Part shown: piece after piece, positions 63,993-64,000 of the stretch
How the letters are laid out: each line of letters starts with the position of its first letter
Numbering within the stretch: position 1 is the first letter of the stretch
Virus record (IMG/VR): IMGVR_UViG_3300027908_000023
Location: 1 to 64,000 of that record
Source of the DNA: a virus
Strand: one strand, 5' to 3'
Length of the DNA: 64,000 bases
Position numbers and translations under genes: made by a program
Notes under the pieces: generated by a model
Seen by the model: the letters and a program-made list of their open reading frames with translations, nothing else
The model's database searches: none
Told to the model about the DNA's origin: nothing

Positions 63993-64000
63993 GGCAATCC

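Overview
The window looks like part of a large tailed phage (or a prophage or phage-like replicon) with about 58% GC by eye, probably infecting a planctomycete of the Gemmataceae type. Phage identity rests on a packaging block on the minus strand: small terminase (57592-58227), large terminase (56030-57592) and portal (53190-55583). Phage-type recombination and replication genes lie around it: a Rad52-like annealing protein (61114-61959), a sliding-clamp-like protein (40695-41522), an endonuclease VII-like nuclease (29313-30098) and an AAA+ ATPase (44987-46492). The host guess rests on one gene (1479-2207) whose opening and ending match a family I know as typical of Gemmataceae, so it is an inference.

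Layout: nearly every gene is on the minus strand, so transcription runs from right to left. Right end to 53 kb holds small proteins, Rad52-like, packaging genes and portal, interrupted by one plus-strand cargo-like gene at 55714-56043. From 53 kb to 41 kb are larger accessory proteins (zinc-ribbon, ribbon-helix-helix, AAA+ ATPase with a partner, Ycf35-like, sliding clamp). From 41 kb to 1 kb lies a long train of mostly 45-170 residue proteins, often overlapping by ATGA, TGATG or GTGA, many with zinc-ribbon cysteines. No capsid, protease or tail gene is recognisable.

The most striking feature is a repeated intergenic element, about 36 copies between 8.8 and 62 kb, always in the same orientation just upstream of minus-strand genes. 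Read with the genes it shows an A-rich stretch, an imperfect hairpin of variable sequence with a TTAAAT-like loop, a GCGAATAAC-like core and a TAnAGAGA-like end 25-60 bases before the next start codon. I read it as a phage promoter family, possibly for a phage-specific polymerase or sigma factor. One copy drives no protein but a roughly 390-base structured RNA (20210-20600) with a tRNA- or tmRNA-like 3' end.

Four mobile elements are visible: a transposase fragment at the left edge; a 4.4 kb transposon (15740-20178) with 16-base terminal inverted repeats and a perfect 9-base target duplication, carrying a single-polypeptide restriction-modification enzyme and its ribbon-helix-helix regulator; an IS607-type element (38951-40598) whose TnpB has the rearranged RuvC site known from Fanzor relatives; and a second TnpB element (47277-48598) that splits the start codon of a 50-residue membrane protein. 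A plus-strand island (about 25.9-27.2 kb) holds a structured RNA resembling the HEARO/IscB guide-RNA family without an IscB gene. Three small genes are interrupted by single in-frame stops (two UAG, one UAA).
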